Assembly: GCA_021464245.1 (NCBI GenBank)
Contig: JADCRB010000071.1
Coordinates: 1,612,001 to 1,676,000, forward strand
Direction: 5' to 3'
Source: Carallia brachiata
Lineage: Eukaryota > Streptophyta > Magnoliopsida > Malpighiales > Rhizophoraceae
DNA length: 64,000 nt
Positions 35,971-47,926 of the stretch are shown piece by piece. Every line of letters begins with the position of its first letter. Position 1 is the stretch's first letter. The notes beneath the pieces were generated by a model. The model was not told the DNA's origin. It saw only the letters and a list, made by a program, of their open reading frames with translations, and did not search any database. Both the position numbers and the translations under genes were made by a program.

Positions 35971-36393
35971 TTACAGTTTTTTTTTTTTTCCCAATGAACA
36001 ACAATAATGACTGTCTTTGAGAAATTGGAAGCAGTGAATTTGCAAACAATGTTGTATTGTGAATTATTTACACATGACTAATTAAGCCTTGTTTGTGGTA
36101 TTCTTCTTGAATAATTAATTTGTAATAATTGAATACCCTTATTTCCACAATAATAGCTTCGTTTCCTTCTATTTATCATGGTCTTGCCCAAATTAGTATT
36201 TTGATTACTGGGCCCAACAGAAGATGCTCAATAATGTCCGGCTTAGGGTATCTGTCATGCTCGGATCGTCTGTTTTTGGTTGGTTCCAGACAGCTGCTTA
36301 TGCTGCCAGAACATATGGAATCCTGTCAAATATTTATTTAAAAGACCACAAATATTTCATTTGCACAAGCGATAGGGAAAATTATAGAGAGGG

Positions 36394-39300
36394 ATGGCAA
36401 GCCAATCCACTGGAAATGCTGCTGAGTCTTTTGTCAAGATACCAACTATAAAATTTAACAAGCTCTTCCTCAATGGAGAATTTGTTGATTCCATCTCAGG
36501 TACTTGACAAACTTAATTACCGTCCTTTCTTTCTTGTTTACTTAGCAAAACAGGTGTTGAGTTTTTTTTTTTTTTTTGCATAGCAACACAGATTTTTTTC
36601 GTTCCTGTTCTTTTTTAAGTCTTATCAAAGTGACCCTTCATGCCAGGCTTCCAGCAATATATCAATATATTTTTATTATAGTTTCATTTATATTGAGTAA
36701 TTGACGTGCCAGGTTTTCAGCAAAACAGACAGAGAACATATTTCATGGAAATTAAAGAAGAGAAAACAATTGCCGTCAGATACAGTTGGTCAACTTAGAT
36801 TAAGTGAAATTAAAGAGGTATAAATTATTAAATAATTAAATTTTAAAAAATAAATAAATAAATTATTAAATATATTAAAATTAAATATTTATTTATATTT
36901 TTCTAACGAAGAATCAATTAATCGAACTCTTATGATGATAACTTCTATTTCTTATTTTCTTTTACAAAATGAAACGGGTGAAATAGGTAGGACATTTGAG
37001 ACTACAGACCCAAGAACCGGAGAAGCGACGGCAAGAATTGCGAAAAGAGACGAAAGAGATGTTGATTTGGCTGGGAAAGCTGCTCGGCACGCTTTTGACA
37101 ATGGCTCATGACCTCGCATGCCCGGTGCCTATGTGTCTTTCCCTTTTGTTTTAGTTTTGTCTTTCTTCGATGTGATGGCAATGTTGTCATGCATTATATC
37201 TTCGTAATATCAACCTTTGAACCTTGACGGCCTTTGACGTTAAACATAAGATATTTGTTACAGGTCAAGCCACTATCACCAGTCTCAAAAGTCAAAAGTG
37301 GTCCTGTGAGCATTACCCTCCACTTTTTGGATCAATAAAGAGATTTTTTTTTCTTTTTTTTACGTGGAATCTTTCGACTGGTTAGATGAATCTCTTTATC
37401 CGTGGCTTTTTTTTTTTATTTTTTGTCATAAACAAAGTTAGTACACTATTAAAAGAAATTAATATAATCAAAATACTAAAAGATCATAGCATGAAGTCAT
37501 AACATCCCTATCTTATCCATGATTATTAGGATTAAATGGATTTTTTTTTTTTTTGAGAAAAACTTTGGTGGGCTTAATGCTTGTGAAATAAAGGAGGCAT
37601 AAAGGACAATTTTACTCAAAACTTAAAGTGTTTTATTAATTTTTATCTATAACATTTTTTTTTGTGAAAATCGATACAAAAAATTTTCTCCGTCACACAA
37701 TTATACCAAATTGTTAATTTTTTCGTCAATTATGCTGGCGTGGCAAGTGACAGAGACAGTGATGACGTGACATGTGTCACGTCATCTCAAGTTAATGACA
37801 TGACATTTTTTATTTTTTAAAAATTTAAATTTTTTTTAAAATATATTGAAATTTAATAAAAAATGAACCAAATTTAATTTTTTAATAAAAAATTACTTAA
37901 TTTAATGAAAAATTAAAAATAAAAATAGTTGTCGTTAAAAGGGTTTTATATTTGAAAGATTTTGATTTTATTAAGTAAAATTAATTTTAGAAGAATTTCG
38001 ATTTAAAGGGTTTCGATTTTATTTAATAAAATTGATTTTAAATTAACTTCCTTTTTTAACTTTTCATTAAATTAAATTTTTTGTTGACAGAGTAAATTGA
38101 GTTCATGTTTAATTAAATATCAACATATTTTAAAATTTTTTTAAAAATTTTTAAAATAAAAAAATGTTATGTTGTCAACTGAGATAATGTGGCAGAGACC
38201 ACGTCATCAGTTTTGCTGACGTGGTATATGCCACGTCAGCATAATTGACGAAAAAATTAATGATTGGGTATAATTGTGCAACGGAAAAAATTTTTTGTAC
38301 CAATTTTCTTTAAAAAAATGTTATAGATAAAAATTAATAGACAGTTTTAGGTTTTGGGTAAAATTAACTTTTATATCAATAAAGTATTATCAACCAAACA
38401 AAAAAATAAGAGGTTGGGCCTGATGGATCTTTCTATCTAGGCGAATCTTTTTCTTTTCTGTTTTGTTTTTTTTGGGCGAGTGTATCTTTTTCTTGGTTTG
38501 GCATCTTTAAACATCAGTGGGCCAGATCACTGTTAATGGACTCAATATGGATAAACTTTGGATTTTTAGCTATTGGGCTTCAAATCGTAACAAGCTAATT
38601 TATAAGCAACCGAACTCCAATTTCTGAAGTACAGCCCAATTTCCAGGGCTCGTAAAGCTGGCTATTTGTTGTTTATTTTTATCCCCTTTCCTTGTTTAAT
38701 TTCTAAGAGGTGACCCAAGTTATTTATTTATTTTTTTTTTTGCAAAGGAGGAACAAAGAAATTTTACTTCGTACATGGTGAACGAACGCATGACTAGTCA
38801 AAAAGCATGATAATGATTGACCTTATCCTAGTATTGGAATATATAAATTGGATTATTTGTTCTTGACTGCTGACCAGGCAAGGGGAAGAATCATGATTAA
38901 ATTCACAGATTTAATTGAGGAAAGTATAGAAGAATTGGCAGCATTGGATATGCTGGAAAGTTATTTGGTTGGAGCAAAGCCGCGGAGATTCCAGCTGCAG
39001 TAAAAACACTTCGCTACTATGCAGGCGCAGCGGATAAAATTCATGGAAAAGTGCTGAAAATGTCACAGGAGCTGCAAAGATACACCCTGCTGGAACCCAT
39101 TGGTGTGGTAGGGCACGTAATCCCCTGGAACGTTCCTAGCTACGTGTTCTTAATGAAGGTTAGCCCAGCATTAGCTGCTGGATGTACTATGACTGTCAAG
39201 CCCGGGAGCAAACACCTCTTTCATTAGTATTCTTTGCTCATCTTGCTAAGTTGGTAAGCTTTGAATTTGTTTTCTGGGTGCTTGCTATTTTCTGATATAA

Positions 39301-40700
39301 GTATGTTCTTGGCATTGTTATAGTGCCACGCTTCATGTGTGTTCCTTAACTTCCTCTGAAACTCAGACATGGGATTGAACATTCAACACTGTTATTCCTT
39401 TTTTTTTTTTTTTTTTGTGCTTTGTAATTTGGATGTTCTGACTCCTAATTGTTTAGGCTGGTATTCCTGACAGAGTGATCAATGTTGTAACTGGTTATGG
39501 ACCGACAGCAGGTGCTGCAATTGCCTCTTATATGGACGTTGATAAGGTCAGGTCTAAACTTCAGCAAAAGAATGCAATAAATTTTATTGCCAGTCTATGT
39601 TCTACACGGTGTGTGAGGTACCTTCAGGTCAATTTTACTGGGTCTACAGAAGTTGGACGAAAAGCAATGCAGGCTGTAGCCGCAAGCAATTTGAAACAAG
39701 TCTCACTTGAATTGGGAGGAAATCACCTCTGCGAATTTTTGACGATGCTGATGTCGATAGTGCTGCTGAGCTTGCTCTTCACGGCATTGTGTACAACAAG
39801 GTACAATAGTTATTTGCTTACAATTATCTGACATATACAAATGCAGCCTGACTTTGTCTCATGTTAATTCCAACATCTGATTCCTTTCTTCATATTTTCA
39901 GGGAGAAATTTGTGTATCAAGTTCGCATGTTTATGTTCAGGAGGGATTTATGATGCAATTATTGAAAAGTTAGTTGAGAAGGCAAAAGCCAAGGTGGTTG
40001 GGGATCCTTTTGATCCTCGAGTTCATCGAGGGCCCCAAGTGAGAATTGAGGAGGTCATAAATGAATCTGGACAGTGCACAATTGCTCCCAGGCAAATGGT
40101 GGTTGGTTTGGAACTTGTTACTGAACAGGGGGTAACACTTTATACAAGAAGGGTTATTATATTGAGCCAACGATTTTCACTGACGTTAAGGCAAGTTTTC
40201 TTCCAAAGTAGCTATTGCATACTTTCAGTTGCCTGTCACTGTGCGTCACAGTCTTAACTAGATATTCTTGAACATCTTGTCAGGAGGACATGCCAATAGC
40301 AAAGGATGAAATTTTCGGACCCGTAATGTCGCTGATGAAGTTCAGGTAATGCCTAAGAATTCCTCATGTTCGGATTCTGATACTTTTTTCACGCATGATT
40401 GGTAACAATTACAATGCCATGTCTAACGGCAATCGCAGTACCGTTGAAGAGGCAATCAGAATGCCAACAACACAAGATATGGATTAGCAGCAGGCATTGT
40501 TACAAATAACTTGAACGTGGCCAATGCAGGCTCGAGATCAATCCGTGCCGGCATAATCTGGATCAATTGCTACTTAGCCTCTGATCCGGACTGCCCTTTT
40601 TGAGGATATAAGAGCAGTGGGTTCGGGGGGACCTCGGATTGGAAGCCCTTCATAAGTATTTCCTAGTTAAATCTGTTGTGACTCCCCTCTATATTATTAT
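36394..40700 (+). pseudogene. ALDH2C4-like copy B, decayed
   Basis: All nine exon remnants are found: 36394-36499, about 36987-37129, 38878-39253, 39457-39546, 39628-39800, 39902-40038, about 40130-40190, 40284-40345 and from 40439. Lesions: Trp to TGA stop in exon 2 (37,109-37,111), loss of the exon 2 GT donor, a 7-base deletion in exon 3 (after GCATTGGAT), a 2-base loss at the KPAEQ site, single-base losses in exons 5 (near 39,720) and 6, loss of about 100 bp including the exon 7 acceptor, a one-base loss in exon 9, Gly to TGA near 40,602, and deletion of the C-terminal codons and stop. Substitution stops plus large deletions make this a true pseudogene. Its 3' flank resembles that of copy C. 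A large inverted-repeat element sits in its intron 2. Confidence 0.93.
37594..38377. mobile_element. Mutator-like MITE with arms of about 200 bp, inside ALDH-B intron 2
   Basis: A 784-bp element whose two ends are long inverted repeats. Shared blocks on opposite strands include ATTTTTATCTATAACATTTTT, CACAATTATACC and TTTTTTCGTCAATTATGCTG. AATAAAG flanks it at 37,587-37,593 and 38,378-38,384. The homologous intron of copy C (44,394-44,400) carries one uninterrupted AATAATG, an empty site. The interior is AT-rich and non-coding. Confidence 0.85.
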
Positions 40701-40942
40701 GACTTGCAAATTGCATTGTATTTTCTTTCCATGTTTCCACTCACGGCAGTGCTCTGATTCTCAATTTCAACAATTAAAATAAAAAAAAATGAACGCTCCT
40801 CCACGTTTCCTTGCTTCTGATACATTTCTGCAAACACAGTGAGATGGGATTTCTCGGCGCTGTATGTACGGCAGCGAAGCTCTGCGGCCCCTTCTTAAAT
40901 TTTCGGCTTAGACCTTAATTTTAGACAAACCGAGGGGGGAGT

Positions 40943-41051
40943 GAAGCGGATAATCTTGTTTTTCCAGAACCATCGCCGGCGGAACAGAAATCCTGCGCTG
41001 GAGAAACGCGAGATTGTCGCCTGGCTTCTCAGTTCCCTTCGAACCCTCGGC
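40943..41051 (+). pseudogene. Decayed fragment of MSH7 exon 1
   Basis: The stretch with TTGTTTTTCCAGAA, CGCCGGCGGAACAG and TGGCTTCTCAGTTCCCTT aligns to 53,211-53,325, the first coding exon of the MSH7 gene in this window (around its [11 protein letters not shown] and LASQFPW codons). It is diverged and out of frame. It lies 240 bp past the end of ALDH copy B, just as real MSH7 follows copy D. Confidence 0.85.
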
Positions 41052-41509
41052 ATGACAGTGTTATGCTACCAGCCAGATTGGCGGCCCCATTTTTTCTTTT
41101 GATTCGATCAGTGTCCCAATTATAATATTTGTAATTTATTAATTTTAAATGATAATGTTTATATATTAATAATAAAATTTTATTACTTTATTTTTTGTTA
41201 TTTAAAGTAAGATTATTATTATTAAAATTATACGATTTTTATTTTCAGACTTGAAAAAAATGGGACTCTAAATCCATGCTCTTACTGTTATTGGAAACGT
41301 TAGGTATCCATCCAGAGGTTTATATACTGAAAGTCCATACATTAAATGAAATAATATTTTTGTTTGTAATGTTTTAGAAATTTTTTTAAATAAATTTTTA
41401 ATAAAAAATTTCATATGATATTTATACTTTATATTATACGGTAAAATTTATTTAAATTTAAACTTAAATTTTATAAAAAATAAAAAAAACTATTATTCAA
41501 TACTTTTTA

Positions 41510-41837
41510 CGGTGTGTTTGTTTTATAAGGGAAAAGTGAGGAATGAAAGAAAATTGTAATTATTATAATTTACTTTTCTTTTACAATATTTATTTCTTTC
41601 TTTATATTTTTTTCTCTCAACTTTTTACACTTATCCAAATAACTTATTTTTCTCATTATCTTTTCTTCACAAATAACTATTCATTTTTCCTTTTATCATA
41701 CTTTCTTTCTCTTAATTTTCTCCACCACTTTAAGCTAAAAAAAAAAAAACTTTCTTCACCACTTCAAATAACTTTATTTACTTTCCATTTTTTGCATCTT
41801 TTTTTTTTTCCTCACTTTTTCTCTCACTCTAAACACA
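41510..41837. mobile_element. MITE with TTA flanks and pyrimidine-rich interior
   Basis: Left end CGGTGTGTTTG, with GGGAAAAGTGAGGAA a little inside. The right end is CCTCACTTTTTCTCTCACTCTAAACACA, the inverted counterpart. TTA lies at 41,507-41,509 and 41,838-41,840. The long open frame across it (41,543-41,977) is a composition artefact. Confidence 0.65.
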
Positions 41838-41917
41838 TTATTAGTGCTGTTCAGGTACCTTACTGTTATAGGATTATACCGTACACATCTGGGGATCTGG
41901 TACGAGGGAGTCGTGCT

Positions 41918-42330
41918 AAGATGAGGCAATTGAGAGTGCAAACAATACAAGAAATGGCCCGGCGGCTGGTATTGTAACCAAAAACTTAAGACGTGGCTAA
42001 TACTGTCTCAAGATAGTCCGTGCCGGCTTCATTTGGATCAATTGTTATTTCGCCTTCGACATGGACTGTCCCCATATGTTGTACTGTAAATTATTCACAC
42101 GACTGATTAAGCCCTGTCTGTGGTATTCTTCTTGAATAATTAATTTGTAATAATTGAATTCCCTTATTTCCACAAGAATAGCTTCCTTTCCTTTTCCTTA
42201 TCACGGTCTTGCCCAAATTAATATTTTTACCAATGGGCCCAACACAAGATGCTCAATATAGTGGGGCTTAAGGTTTCTGTTATGCTTGGATTGTCTCTTT
42301 TTGGTTGCTTTTAGAGAGCTACTTATGATT
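41918..42330 (+). pseudogene. Scrap of ALDH copy A exon 9 and 3' flank
   Basis: 41,918-42,078 aligns with 35,703-35,860 (exon 9 of copy A, including AACAATACAAGA and GTAACCAAAAACTTA). After a jump over about 190 bp, which removes the C-terminus and stop, it continues as the match of 36,050-36,300, the spacer between A and B. The resemblance is clearly to A rather than to B-D (for example GTGCAAACAATACAAG). Frame broken. Confidence 0.85.
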
Positions 42331-42341
42331 TGGAATAAACA

Positions 42342-42662
42342 TTATTGGAGACCTAAGCCTTTGTACCTTTTTTTTTTAATCTTTGAGGCATCAATCTTTT
42401 AAATTGCCTGTCTAAGGGTTAAACTTTTACTTTTTATTTTGTTTTAATTTTTTTATAATCAAATCGTTAGTTTTTCCATTTGACCAAACGAAAAAGTATT
42501 AAACACTAAAATACATTCCATTAGATCAAACAAATAAAAACTAACAGTTAGACAACAAAAAGACATATATAAAATGAAAGGTAAAAGTTTAGTTTTAAAT
42601 AAAAAATTTAAAAGATTTAGATTTCAAATAAAAAAAACACAAAGATTTAGGCCTCCAATAAG
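42342..42662. mobile_element. Fold-back MITE in the upstream region of ALDH copy C
   Basis: The left end TTATTGGAGACCTAA and the right end TTAGGCCTCCAATAA are inverted repeats, and the symmetry continues through most of the 320 bp (TTAGTTTTTCCATTTGACC against TCTAACTGTTAGTTTTTATT). It ends about 90 bp before the ATG of copy C and is absent from the matching upstream regions of copies B and D. Non-coding. Confidence 0.75.
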
Positions 42663-42749
42663 ACTTATCGCGATTATGATCCTATTCAATTTCTATTTAA
42701 AAACCACGAATAATTCATTTGCACAAGCCAGAGGGAGATTTAGAAAGAG

Positions 42750-45700
42750 ATGGCAAGCCACTCCAATGTAAATGCTGCTGAGTCTTTTGTAAAGATACCA
42801 ACTATAAAATTCAACAAACTCTTCATTAATGGAGAATTTGTCGATTCCATCTCAGGTACTTCACAAACTTAATTACTGTTCTTGCTATCTTGCTTCCTTA
42901 GCAAAAACAAATTTTGAGCTTTCTTTAGGCGCAACAAGTTCGTGTTCTTTTTTAGTCTTACCAAAGTGAGCTAATTTTTTTTTTTATCATTCATATATCA
43001 ATAGAGTTCTACTACATAATTTAATTTTAATTAATATTTAAGTAATTACACAGTTTATCTAATAGTATCTAACAGCTAAACTTTTTTTTTAATTTCAATC
43101 ATGCAATGTATATATCATTTTGATTCTATTTTAATTCTATTTAAAAAATCTTACTAAGCATTTCTCATATCAATATTCCTTATGATGGTTCATGGTTTCA
43201 CTTATATTGTCTATTTGACGTACCAAGTTTTCTTGCAAAGCATGCGCAGACCATTATTTCATGGAAATTAAATAGGAGAAAGCAATTGCCATTAAAACTA
43301 GTTAATTAACTTCTGATTCTGATTCTCTTTTCCAAACTAAACGTGATGAAATAGGGAGGACTTTTGAGACTATAGATCCAAGAACCGGGGAAGTGACGGC
43401 AAGAATCGCGGAAGGTGACAAAGGAGACGTTGATTTGGCTGTGAAAGCCGCTCGATATGCTTTTGACCATGGCCCATGGCCTCGCATGTCCGGTGCGGTA
43501 TGTATTTTTGTTTTGGATCCTGCTACATGGTCGGAAGAAGTGATCGAAAAAATTATTAGAATACAATTCGTTGAATTTATTGTGCAACTATCTTGATTAC
43601 AAGTACACCTAAATGAGGGAAAAAATTATTATTTTTTGTTACACAATGAATCCAGCTAGATTACAGAATGAATTTAACAAATTACAGTTTCAGAAGATCA
43701 TCTGACAATTTTTTCTCCGGTCACCTATCTTTTTCCTTTTGTTTTCAGTTTAATTAAATACATGCGTAAAATGTGAGGTACAGAATTAATGCATTGCAAT
43801 TTAATTTATTTTTTTTCCACCAAATGCTGAATATTTGTAATAATAAATAGATATATTTTTTATTTATTTTTTATTACAAATATTAAACTTCTGAATGCAC
43901 AAAAAATGTCAATTACGAAACATTAGTTTCATGTCTCACAAACATGCATCCAATCATTCTTGGACGTTTGCCGTTTTTTTTTTTTAAAATTTTTCTTCGA
44001 TGTGTCGGTGATGTGTCATACATTACGTTTTCGTAATATCAACCTTTGGGCCTTGACCTTGACGAGCTTTGAAGTTTAACGTAGGAAATTTGTCACCGTT
44101 CAAGCCACTACCAGCAGCCTTGAAAGTGGATTTCTAAGATGAATGAGTTATATCTTAATAAATATTAGAGTTGCTTTTATAATTGAAAATTTTGAATTTT
44201 AGTTAAAATCAATTAATAAAAAAATTTTCAGTCTTATGCATGAACATTGGTCAAGCATTACTCTCCACGTGTTGGAGCACTGATGAGAGTTTTTTTGTGA
44301 GGAATCTTGAATAATTTTGGCTATGACTATTAGGGATAAATGGACTTTTGATTTTTTCTAATAGAAAAACAATGGTGGGCCTGATGCTTGTGAAATAATG
44401 TATTATCACTCAACCGAAAAAAAATGACAGAACTTATGAATTTTTTTTATTTGTGAGAAATACATAATTTATTATTAGATAAGAGATGAGGGAAAAAAAG
44501 AAATTGAATTTAGAACTCTAAACCCTCCTACGTCAACTTCTCTTGTAAAAAATACACATCTTGCATTAGATCAGCTAAATTAATCCACAATGGATTTTTC
44601 TATTTAGGTCAACCTTTTTCTTTTTCTTTATGACAGATTTTTTTTTTTTTTTCAAGAAGGAAGGCAGAGTGCCTAAGAGGAAATAACTAAGAAGAAACCA
44701 TTCCGGGCAGATTTATTAGAATAAAACATAGATCCTTTTCAAGGGTAATATTTACTTCAGTTTGACACTTTTTTTTGTTTCTTATTTTAGTTGAATCAAT
44801 TGCTTAGTGCTTTTTTGGCCATAATTACTTGAGTTTGAGATTTTCGTTTAGACTGCTAAAACCATTTTGTCTTTGCCCAGATGTTCAATTGCTGACTCTA
44901 GATAAATTGTTAAGAGGTGGTAGTTGTGGTACCAGAAAAGTGAAAAATGGCTCGTTGAAATTGGAAAAATGGGTGAATGTATAATATCCTTGGTGCTGCG
45001 TATCTTCATTCTCAACTAACAATGCTTATCAACGATCAAGTGCCTAGTGACCTGTGACTATCAAGTTATAAATTTTGTGCGAAATCTAGAATTCGAATTC
45101 CAGAACGTAAATCTTCCTTTTGAGTTGGACTGAAAAAACAATGATAAGAACTATTCCAAAAGCAGCATGATGATTGACCTTAGACCTACTATTAGCCTAT
45201 CTAACTAGTTTTACTCGTTCTTGACTGGTGACCAGGCAAGGGGGAGGATCATGATGAAATTCGCAGACTTGATTGAGGAAAATATGGAAGAATTGGCTGC
45301 ATTGGATGCTATCGATGTTGGAAAGTTAATTAGTGCGAGCACAGAGGTTGAGATTCCCGCCGCAGTAAAAATAATGCGTTACTATGCAGGTGCAGCAGAT
45401 AAAATTCATGGAGAAGTGCTGAAAATGTCACAGGAGCTGCAAGGATACACCCTGCTGGAACCCATTGGCGTTGTAGGGCACATAGTCCCTTGGAATGTTC
45501 CTAGCTATATATTCTCATTGAGGGTTAGCCCAGCATTGGCTGCCGGATGCACTATGATCATCAAGCCTGCGGAGCAGTCACCTCTTTCAGCGCTCTTCTA
45601 TGCTCATCTTGCTAAGCTGGTAAGCCTTGAATGCACGTGCCTCACTTCACATGTGCCTTAACTTATATATCTTCCTTTGAAACTCAGATGTGGTTCATTG

Positions 45701-47048
45701 TCTGTAATTTGTAAGTTCTAATTCCTAATTATTTAGGCTGGTATTCCTGATGGAGTGATCAATGTTGTACCTGGTTATGGACCGACAGCAGGTGCTGCAA
45801 TTGCCTCTCATATGGACATTGATAAGGTCAGTTCTAAATTTCAGCAAAAGAATGCAGTAAATTTTACGGCCAATTTCTGTTCTACATGATGCGTGTGGTC
45901 CCTTCAGGTCAGTTTTACAGGATCTACAGAAGTTGGACGCAAAGTAATGCAGGCAGCAGCAGCAAGCAATGTGAAACAGGTCTCACTTAGATTGGGAGGC
46001 AAATCGCCTTTGCTAATCTTTGATGATGCTGATGTGGATAGTGCTGCTGAGCTTGCTCTTGTTGGCATTATGTTTAACAAGGTAAAAAATGTTGTTTGCT
46101 TATAATCGTTGTACATGTACTCTGCAAGCTGATTTGGTCGTATGTTACTTTAAAATCTGATTTCTTTCCTCGTTCTTCCAGGGAGAAGTTTGTGTAGCAA
46201 GTTCGCGTGTCTATGTTCAGGAGGGGATTTATGATGCACTTGTTAAAAAGCTAGTTGAGAAGGCGAAAACCAGGGTAGTTGGGGATCCTTTTGATCCACG
46301 AGTTCATCAAGGACCCCAGGTGAGAATTTAGGAGTCCCAGGCAAATGGTGATCTGTTAAAACTTGTTATTGATGTTTCCTCATCTCATGGCAGGCTGACA
46401 AGAAACAGTGTGACAAAATTCTTTCTTACATTGAGCATGGCAAGAGCGAAGGAGCCACCTTGTTAACAGGGGGCAACACTTTGTACGAGAAGGGATATTA
46501 TATTGAACCAACCATTTTCACAGATGTTAAGGTACGTACGTTTGACATAATGTAGCCTATTGCAAATTTTCTTCCGACTGTCATTGTGGGTCTCAGTTTC
46601 AACAAAATATTCCTTTACATCTCGTTCAGGAGGACATGCTAATAGCAAAGGACGAAATTTTCGGACCTGTGATGTCACTGATGAAATTCAGGTAATGCCA
46701 AGAATTTTTCTTTAGTTCACATTCTGCTACATTGATGCATGATTGGTAACAATTATGACACCACGGCAACCGCAGCACCGTTGAAGAGGCAATAAAAATG
46801 CCAACAACACATGTTATGGACTAGCAGCAGGCATCGTGACCAACAACTTGAATTTGGCCAACACAGTCTCGAGATCAATCCGTGCTGGCATAATCTGGAT
46901 TAATTGCTACTTTGCCTTTGATCCGGACTGCCCTTTCGGAGGATATAAGAGCAGTGGGTTCGGGAGGGACTTCGGATTGGATGCCCTTCATAAGTATCTC
47001 CAAGTTAAATCTGTTGTGACTCCCCTCTACAATTCTCCTTGGCTTTGA
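42750..47048 (+). CDS. ALDH2C4-like copy C, frameshift in exon 9, catalytic Glu replaced
   Basis: Nine exons: 42750-42855, 43355-43497, 45236-45619, 45737-45826, 45908-46081, 46182-46319, 46394-46531, 46630-46691, 46776-47048. Exons 1-8 are in frame with GT-AG borders and lengths equal to copy A (exon 1 is one codon longer). Asn170 (IVPWNVP), Lys193 and Cys303 (GEVCVASSR) are kept. The general-base Glu in the LELGGK motif is Arg here ([13 protein letters not shown] codon at about 45,989), which should abolish or cripple hydrolysis. Exon 9 lacks one base near 46,796 and runs into TAG at 46,822-46,824, losing about 75 C-terminal residues including the oligomerisation tail; the remaining codons up to the TGA at 47,046 are otherwise clean. 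Probably a pseudogene; the Glu change does not depend on assembly indels. Confidence 0.9.
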
Positions 47049-47926
47049 GCACCTGGCTAGTCTATATTATTATGAATTGCAAATTGCATTGTATTTTCTT
47101 TCCTTTTTTTTCACTCACGGCAGTGCTCTCATTCTCAATTTCATATATGAAAAAATAATGGAAATTGAGACTCAGATTGTGTTCGGTTTAAATTGTAAGT
47201 TGTCCTTGTAATAGTAACTTTAAGTATGCGTGGCAATGCAGTAAGCGTCAGATTGTGGTCCGTTAGTATTGCTAGTAAGACGTTAGTGTATTCCGTCTAT
47301 GATACGGAGGCGCCTAGAATGAAAGGGCCACAAGTTGTTTTTTTTTTTTTTTTGAATTTTCTTAAACTTAGACCATTTAGTTGAGGAGAAAAAAATAATT
47401 AAAAAAATCAAAAATTTGAAATTTTAATTTTTTATTTGTCGATATACTGTTAATATTATTTGAATTATAAACTCACGATAAAAGGCTTACAAGTTGTATG
47501 TACGGGTGTACTTTTGGAAATGGACAAAGAACGGAAGTTGAATTTCCTGGTCTAGCAACTTCTTATTACAAGAACTAATAAGAGTCCAATTTTCGCACCA
47601 CCCTAGCATGTGGCTGGTGGCACAAACATTCAGTCTCTATGGACAATGTAATACCCGAGTCTGCCAGTTGTGTACTCGCAGACCGAAAGCAAACAAATTC
47701 GGGAATGTTTACTCGCACAAGCCAATATTTTGACCAACAGAAGATGCCCAATATTGTAGGACTTCAGGTTTGTATCTATCAAACCAATGATCGATCTTGT
47801 CTGTTTATGCTCCAGCAGCTGGTTCATTACTCAGAACTTCAAAACAGGCTCATATAAATATTAGGAATCATTTGATGATAATGCAAATAGCTCATTTGAA
47901 CGAGCAAGAGGGAGAAATAGAGAGAA
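47049..47926. other. Spacer and upstream region of ALDH copy D
   Basis: 3' flank of copy C (resembling the 3' flank of B), then AT-rich DNA with a poly-T run near 47,339-47,354. The last 250 bp resembles the upstream regions of copies B and C (for example CAACAGAAGATGC), so promoter sequence was duplicated along with the genes. Confidence 0.6.

Noticed and set aside
41543..41977. 144-residue open frame rich in Phe, Leu and Tyr
   Set aside because: It crosses a pyrimidine-rich MITE interior and then a broken ALDH exon scrap; composition alone keeps it open.
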